A DNA stretch of 22,275 nt, taken from assembly GCA_022710245.1 (NCBI GenBank), contig JAKLHH010000012.1, positions 1 to 22,275 on the forward strand, given 5' to 3'. Every line of letters starts with the position of its first letter. Position 1 is the stretch's first letter. The DNA is from Myxococcota bacterium. GTDB lineage: Bacteria > Myxococcota > Polyangia > GCA-2747355 > JAKLHH01. Shown here piece after piece: positions 18,502 through 22,275 of the stretch. A program made the position numbers and the translations under genes. The notes beneath the pieces were generated by a model that made no database searches, was not told the origin of the DNA, and saw only the letters and a list, made by a program, of their open reading frames with translations.

Positions 18502-19203
18502 ATGAATCGGCTGGCCGTTGGGACTCTGCTGGGAATGCTGTTCACAGGATGCGATGATACCCCTGGAGACGCATCCCCCGCGAGTTGCATTCTTTCATCG
18601 TTTACGCAGTGCGGCCAGACCTGGACGTGCGAACGACGATCCTATACTTTCAGGGTTTCGACCTCCAGCGGTCCGATCTTCAAGGACGGCCTCTTGGCAT
18701 TTCACTGCATGCGGCGAAGTCCGGATGGCTCGGACATCGCAGTCGCGCAGTGGCAGGAGTACAAGGAAGGCCGCAGCCTCGACCAACTCTGCAGCGATCT
18801 TACGGTGGGTGCGACGGGCGACAGCAAGCCGAGCCAGGCAGCAAGCCGCATCATCAAGCTGTGCGGATGGTCCTTCTACGACGATGCCGAAGAGGAGAAC
18901 TGCGTGGCCGCCGGCGAGCGCTACAACGTGATGGAGGGCAAGCCGACCCGGTCGGAGGGGTTCACGGCGTCGCAGCTTGTCTGCCCCACCGATCCGATCG
19001 TCATCCCAGAGAGCTATCGACGGTGCGGTGCGCAGATCTTCGGGTACGGCGGGCGGGTGGAGGGTGACTGCGTTGGTCGTGTTTGGCTTCGCTATGACGC
19101 GACAGCAAATGGTCTGGCTCACGCCAGCGCGGAGATCTATGGCAATTGCTCCGCGCCGGACGAGCGGCAATGGTTTGTGGTTACACTGGAGAGCGCGAAG
19201 TGA
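18502..19203 (+). CDS. Cysteine-rich lipoprotein, tandem paralogue A
   Basis: A 233-aa predicted lipoprotein with signal peptide MNRLAVGTLLGMLFTGC and the lipidated cysteine at C17. The mature part has C29, C37 and C43 in CILSSFTQCGQTWTC, then FHC, an LC motif and the C-terminal DCVGRVWLRYD block. The same layout occurs in the next gene, so they are duplicates. The ATG at 18502 is chosen because it gives a compact signal peptide and the same length as its paralogue; the ATG at 18481, which has a G-rich site upstream, is an alternative. The family is unknown to me. It starts 86 bp after lipoprotein 1 and ends 2 bp before paralogue B. Confidence 0.75.
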   Translation: MNRLAVGTLLGMLFTGCDDTPGDASPASCILSSFTQCGQTWTCERRSYTFRVSTSSGPIFKDGLLAFHCMRRSPDGSDIAVAQWQEYKEGRSLDQLCSDLTVGATGDSKPSQAASRIIKLCGWSFYDDAEEENCVAAGERYNVMEGKPTRSEGFTASQLVCPTDPIVIPESYRRCGAQIFGYGGRVEGDCVGRVWLRYDATANGLAHASAEIYGNCSAPDERQWFVVTLESAK

Positions 19204-19205
19204 GG

Positions 19206-19907
19206 ATGCGAGGCGTACCTGTCGTCGTCATCGCGGTCGCGTTCGGCGCCTGCGGGGGTGAGCCGGAGGCGCACCCGTCCGAGTGCAGCCTAGGCGCTGC
19301 CACAGAATGCGGGCAAGCATGGCGTTGCGGCGGAACAGAGTACCGGTTCGCGATGAAGTCTCTCGATTCGGGCGACGGCTCGAATGCGATCTGGGAGTAC
19401 CACTGTGCGACCGAGACGGACGGTGATGGGGGGATCAGCATCGAGACCGACACCTGGTATGAGCAACGGAACGGGCGAGACGCGACGAAGCTCTGCGGCG
19501 GTATCCGCGGCGCTGCGATGAGCGCAGCCGCAGAGGAGCCGGCGCGACGCGTTGATACGATGTGCCACTGGGGGCTGCTCGGGCAGGCTCCGACGCCCCC
19601 TGCGGCGTGTGGTGCGCAGGCGGGGTCCTACCGGGCCGAGGGTGAGTACCGCGTCGGCTACCCGGGAGAGACCCCGGCGCCGTTCCTGAGACCCACGGTG
19701 GAGCTCGGCGAGACAGACCTCTCGTGCGGTCCACATCGGCGGGTGCTGCAGAACATGACCGCTGACGGGTGCATGGCAGATGTCTGGCTGCGCTACGACG
19801 TGGACGCAGCCACGAAGCAACCCAGCAACGGCAGCATGACGGAGCTCAGCAACTGCGCCACGCCGAACCGCCGCAGGTACTTCACCGCCAAGATCGTCAG
19901 GAACTGA
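19206..19907 (+). CDS. Cysteine-rich lipoprotein, tandem paralogue B
   Basis: A 233-aa predicted lipoprotein with signal peptide MRGVPVVVIAVAFGAC and the lipidated cysteine at C16. It shares with paralogue A the cysteine spacing C27-x7-C35-x5-C41 (CGQAWRC), a WEYHC-like block, a later LC, and the C-terminal CMADVWLRYD motif followed by an NC pair. The ATG is 2 bp after the previous stop; a GTG at 19200 overlapping that stop is an alternative start. The close spacing suggests an operon with the preceding gene. GC content is higher than in lipoprotein 1. The function is unknown; disulfide-rich surface lipoproteins in tandem often diversify, but nothing here identifies a ligand. Confidence 0.77.
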   Translation: MRGVPVVVIAVAFGACGGEPEAHPSECSLGAATECGQAWRCGGTEYRFAMKSLDSGDGSNAIWEYHCATETDGDGGISIETDTWYEQRNGRDATKLCGGIRGAAMSAAAEEPARRVDTMCHWGLLGQAPTPPAACGAQAGSYRAEGEYRVGYPGETPAPFLRPTVELGETDLSCGPHRRVLQNMTADGCMADVWLRYDVDAATKQPSNGSMTELSNCATPNRRRYFTAKIVRN

Positions 19908-19951
19908 CTCCGCTCTTGTCCCCTGCGCCGCCCTTCAGGTAGACCGGCGCG

Positions 19952-22177
19952 ATGAAGCAGATCCACCACACCTTCTGCCGCATCTGCGAGGCGCTCTGCG
20001 GGCTCCGCGTGGAGACCGACCCCGACGCCGGCCGCGTGCTCTCCATCCGCGGCGACGACCAGCACTGCGCCACGCAGGGCGCCTGCTGCCCGAAGGGCCT
20101 CCACCAGCACGAGCTCTACGGCTCGCCCGATCGCCTGCGCCTGCCGCAGAAGCGCGTCGGCGACCGCTTCGTCGAGCTCCCCTGGTCGCAGGCCCTCGCC
20201 GAGCTCGGCGAGCGCGTGCAGGGCCTCCGCGCGCTCCACGGCCCCGACGCGATCGCGATGTACATCGGCACCGCCGCGGGCTTCTCGGTGCTCCACCCGA
20301 TCTTCGCGCAGGGGTTCATGACGGGCCTCGGCTCGCGGAGCATGTACTCCTCCTCGACGCAGGACTGCTCGAGCAAGTTCGCCGTCAGCCGGCTGATGTA
20401 CGGCTACCCGTTCACGCTGCCGCACCCGGACCTCGAGCGGACGCGCTGCCTGATCATGGTCGGCGCGAACCCGCTCATCTCGCGCTGGACCTTCCTGCAG
20501 GTGCCGCACCCCGCGCGCGAGCTCAAGGCGATCGTGGAGCGCGGCGGCGCGCTCTGGATCGTCGACGCGCGCCGCACCGAGACGAGCCGCGTGGCGGGCG
20601 AGACCGTGCTCATCCGCCCCGGGACCGACGTCTTCTTCTACCTCGGGTTCCTGCACGAGGTGCTGCGGCTCGCCACCCTCGATCGCGCGCGCCTCGCCGC
20701 GCGGACGCTGGGCCTCGAGCGCCTCGAGGCGCTGGCGGCGGCCTGGCCCCTCGAGCGCTGCGCGGCGGTGACCGGCATCCCGCCGGCGACGATGACGGCG
20801 ATGGTGCGGAGCTACCTCGAGGCCGACGGCGCCGCGCTCTACTGCGGGACCGGGGTCACCATGGGCGCGCACGGATCGCTCTGCGTCTGGCTGCAGGAGG
20901 CGGTGAACGCGATCACTGGCAACCTCGATCGCGCGGGCGGCACCCTCGTCGGGCGCGGCCTGATCGACTTCCCGGCCTTCGGCAAGCGCAGCGGCACGCT
21001 GCTCCGCGACGACCGCAGCCGCGTCGGCGGCCTCCCGTCGGTGAACGACGCCTTCGCCGGCGGGCTCCTCGCCGAGGAGATCCTGACGCCGGGTCAGGGG
21101 CAGGTGCGAGCGCTCTTCGTCAGCGGCGGGAACCCGCTCCTCACCATGCCGGCCTCGGCGCACCTCCGCGAGGCGCTCGCGAAGCTCGAGCTCCTCGTCT
21201 GCCTCGACATCTTCCGCAACGAGACGGGGCAGCTCGCGCACTACGTGCTGCCCACCACCTCGCCTCTCGAGCGGCCGGACCTGCCGTTCATCTTCCCGCT
21301 GATGCTGGGGCTGCAGCTCAGGCCCTACCTGCAGGCGACCGACGCGGTCCTGCCGCCGCCCGGCGAGGCGCGCGACGAGGCGAGCATCTACCTCGACCTC
21401 TGCGAGGCCAGCCGCGCGCCGCTCTTCGGCTCGCGCGTGGCGCAGGCGGCGCTGAGAGCCCTCACCCTCCTCGGGCCGAGGCGCGGCGCCGGTGTGCGCG
21501 ATCTGCCGCAGCGCCTGCTCCTCGACGGGCTGCTGCGCCTGACCCGGCAGGGCTCCTTCCGTCGCCTCCTCGGCGAGCCGCACGGGCGGCCGCGGCCGCC
21601 GCACCGGCCGGGCTCGTTCCTCCCCGCGCGCCTGCTCACCGCCTCTGGCAAGCTCGAGCTGGCGCCGCCGGAGCTCCTCGAGCGGGCGCGGTGCCTGGAC
21701 GGGCTGCACGCGCAGGAGTTCGCCGGCCAGGGGCGCTTCAAGCTGATCAGCAAGCGCAGCGTGACCACGCACAACTCGTGGACGCACAACCTCGAGCGCT
21801 TCGTGCGCGGCGGCCAGGCGGGGAACCGGCTGCACATGAGCCCGATCGACGCGGAGCGGCTCGGGCTCGCCGAGGGCGACTGCGTCGACGTGCGCACGGC
21901 CGCGGCCACGGTGCGCGTGCCGATCAAGATCACCCGCGACCTGCCGCCGCTGACGGTGGCGCTGCCGCACGGCTTCGGGCACCAGCAGGCGAGCGGCCTC
22001 GCGGTGGCGAGCCAGGCGCCCGGCGTGAACGCGAACCTGCTGCCGCTGGATGGCCCGGCGGCGCTCGATCCGCTCTCGGGCCAGGCGCAGCTCACTGGCA
22101 TCCCCGTCGACGTCGAGCCGGCGCGTGGCCCGTACGATCCGCGGAGCTGGTCCGGGATCGGCGCGGCGGCTGACTGA
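19952..22177 (+). CDS. Molybdopterin oxidoreductase with N-terminal 4Fe-4S domain
   Basis: A 741-aa member of the DMSO reductase/formate dehydrogenase superfamily. The 4Fe-4S cluster motif is C9-x2-C12-x3-C16 plus C46 in GACCPKG. The molybdopterin domain covers about residues 55-560, with SGGNP about residue 390. A MopB C-terminal domain (about 615-735) includes LGLAEGDCVDVRT and LPHGFGH. The Mo-ligand region reads MYSSSTQDCSSK (131-142), so D138 or C139 is the candidate ligand; I cannot choose. No Tat signal is present (the N-terminus MKQIHHTFC goes straight into the cluster motif), so a cytoplasmic location is likely. No partner iron-sulfur or membrane subunit lies in the window. The ATG at 19952 has only a weak AGGTAG upstream. 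Substrate is unknown. Confidence 0.88.
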   Translation: MKQIHHTFCRICEALCGLRVETDPDAGRVLSIRGDDQHCATQGACCPKGLHQHELYGSPDRLRLPQKRVGDRFVELPWSQALAELGERVQGLRALHGPDAIAMYIGTAAGFSVLHPIFAQGFMTGLGSRSMYSSSTQDCSSKFAVSRLMYGYPFTLPHPDLERTRCLIMVGANPLISRWTFLQVPHPARELKAIVERGGALWIVDARRTETSRVAGETVLIRPGTDVFFYLGFLHEVLRLATLDRARLAARTLGLERLEALAAAWPLERCAAVTGIPPATMTAMVRSYLEADGAALYCGTGVTMGAHGSLCVWLQEAVNAITGNLDRAGGTLVGRGLIDFPAFGKRSGTLLRDDRSRVGGLPSVNDAFAGGLLAEEILTPGQGQVRALFVSGGNPLLTMPASAHLREALAKLELLVCLDIFRNETGQLAHYVLPTTSPLERPDLPFIFPLMLGLQLRPYLQATDAVLPPPGEARDEASIYLDLCEASRAPLFGSRVAQAALRALTLLGPRRGAGVRDLPQRLLLDGLLRLTRQGSFRRLLGEPHGRPRPPHRPGSFLPARLLTASGKLELAPPELLERARCLDGLHAQEFAGQGRFKLISKRSVTTHNSWTHNLERFVRGGQAGNRLHMSPIDAERLGLAEGDCVDVRTAAATVRVPIKITRDLPPLTVALPHGFGHQQASGLAVASQAPGVNANLLPLDGPAALDPLSGQAQLTGIPVDVEPARGPYDPRSWSGIGAAAD

Positions 22178-22275
22178 CCCCAAGGACCGAGCGCGATCTC
22201 CGATGGCGGCGCCAAGGGCGCGAAAGGGCTCGTCGACGACGTGCGAGGCAGCGAGACCTCGAGCGCCCGGGCTGA
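22178..22275. other. Window end, no gene supported
   Basis: The final 98 bp after the oxidoreductase stop contain no supported gene, terminator or repeat. An ATG at 22203 opens a short frame that runs off the window and cannot be judged. Confidence 0.5.

Noticed and set aside
19793..22183. Minus-strand 796-codon frame opposite the molybdoenzyme
   Set aside because: It has no recognisable domain and Arg/Glu/Ala-rich composition; the plus strand has the Fe-S and MopB motifs.

Overview
This window is high-GC DNA, most likely from a myxobacterium (Myxococcota) or a close deltaproteobacterial relative. That placement is an inference from GC-rich codon use, large multi-domain histidine kinases, a PilZ protein with long unassigned regions, cobalamin-type radical SAM enzymes and several cysteine-rich lipoproteins. 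No rRNA, tRNA or other taxonomic marker is visible.

Layout. (1) 1-915: three tandem 36-bp hairpin repeats lie directly upstream of a REP-associated tyrosine transposase (RAYT). A strong sigma70-like promoter predicts a leaderless mRNA beginning at its ATG. (2) 1158-3629, plus strand: a family GH38 alpha-mannosidase. It converges on (3) 3646-5453, minus strand: a translationally coupled pair, a secreted START/SRPBCC protein and a membrane GT21/HpnI-like glycosyltransferase. (4) 5642-16151, minus strand: a run of six genes read leftwards. These are a response regulator with an excisionase/MerR-type HTH, a PilZ protein, two cobalamin-type radical SAM proteins, a nine-TM hybrid kinase containing two complete kinase cores, and a REC-kinase. 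Several junctions overlap by one base (TGATG) or are separated by only 13-50 bp, so most of this is probably co-transcribed. One junction carries a five-copy 18-bp tandem repeat. The first gene of the run has the 5' part of an IS1634-type transposase fused in frame to its N-terminus. (5) 16263-17872: a repeat-rich intergenic zone with a hairpin and four 42-43-bp units, then an unrecognised 252-aa protein, then a divergent promoter region with another hairpin. (6) 17873-19907, plus strand: three lipoproteins, the last two tandem paralogues. (7) 19952-22177, plus strand: a 4Fe-4S molybdopterin oxidoreductase. The last 98 bp show nothing recognisable.

How the genes may work together (inference): the minus-strand run combines membrane sensing and phosphorelay parts (two kinases, three receiver domains), a c-di-GMP receptor candidate and two radical SAM enzymes of the kind that methylate or rearrange unactivated carbons. 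Downstream in the same direction are a START lipid-binding protein and a lipid-type glycosyltransferase. A regulated lipid or glycolipid modification pathway is the simplest hypothesis. No substrate can be read from the sequence, and the 188-bp gap at 5454-5641 may separate the START/GT pair into its own transcript.
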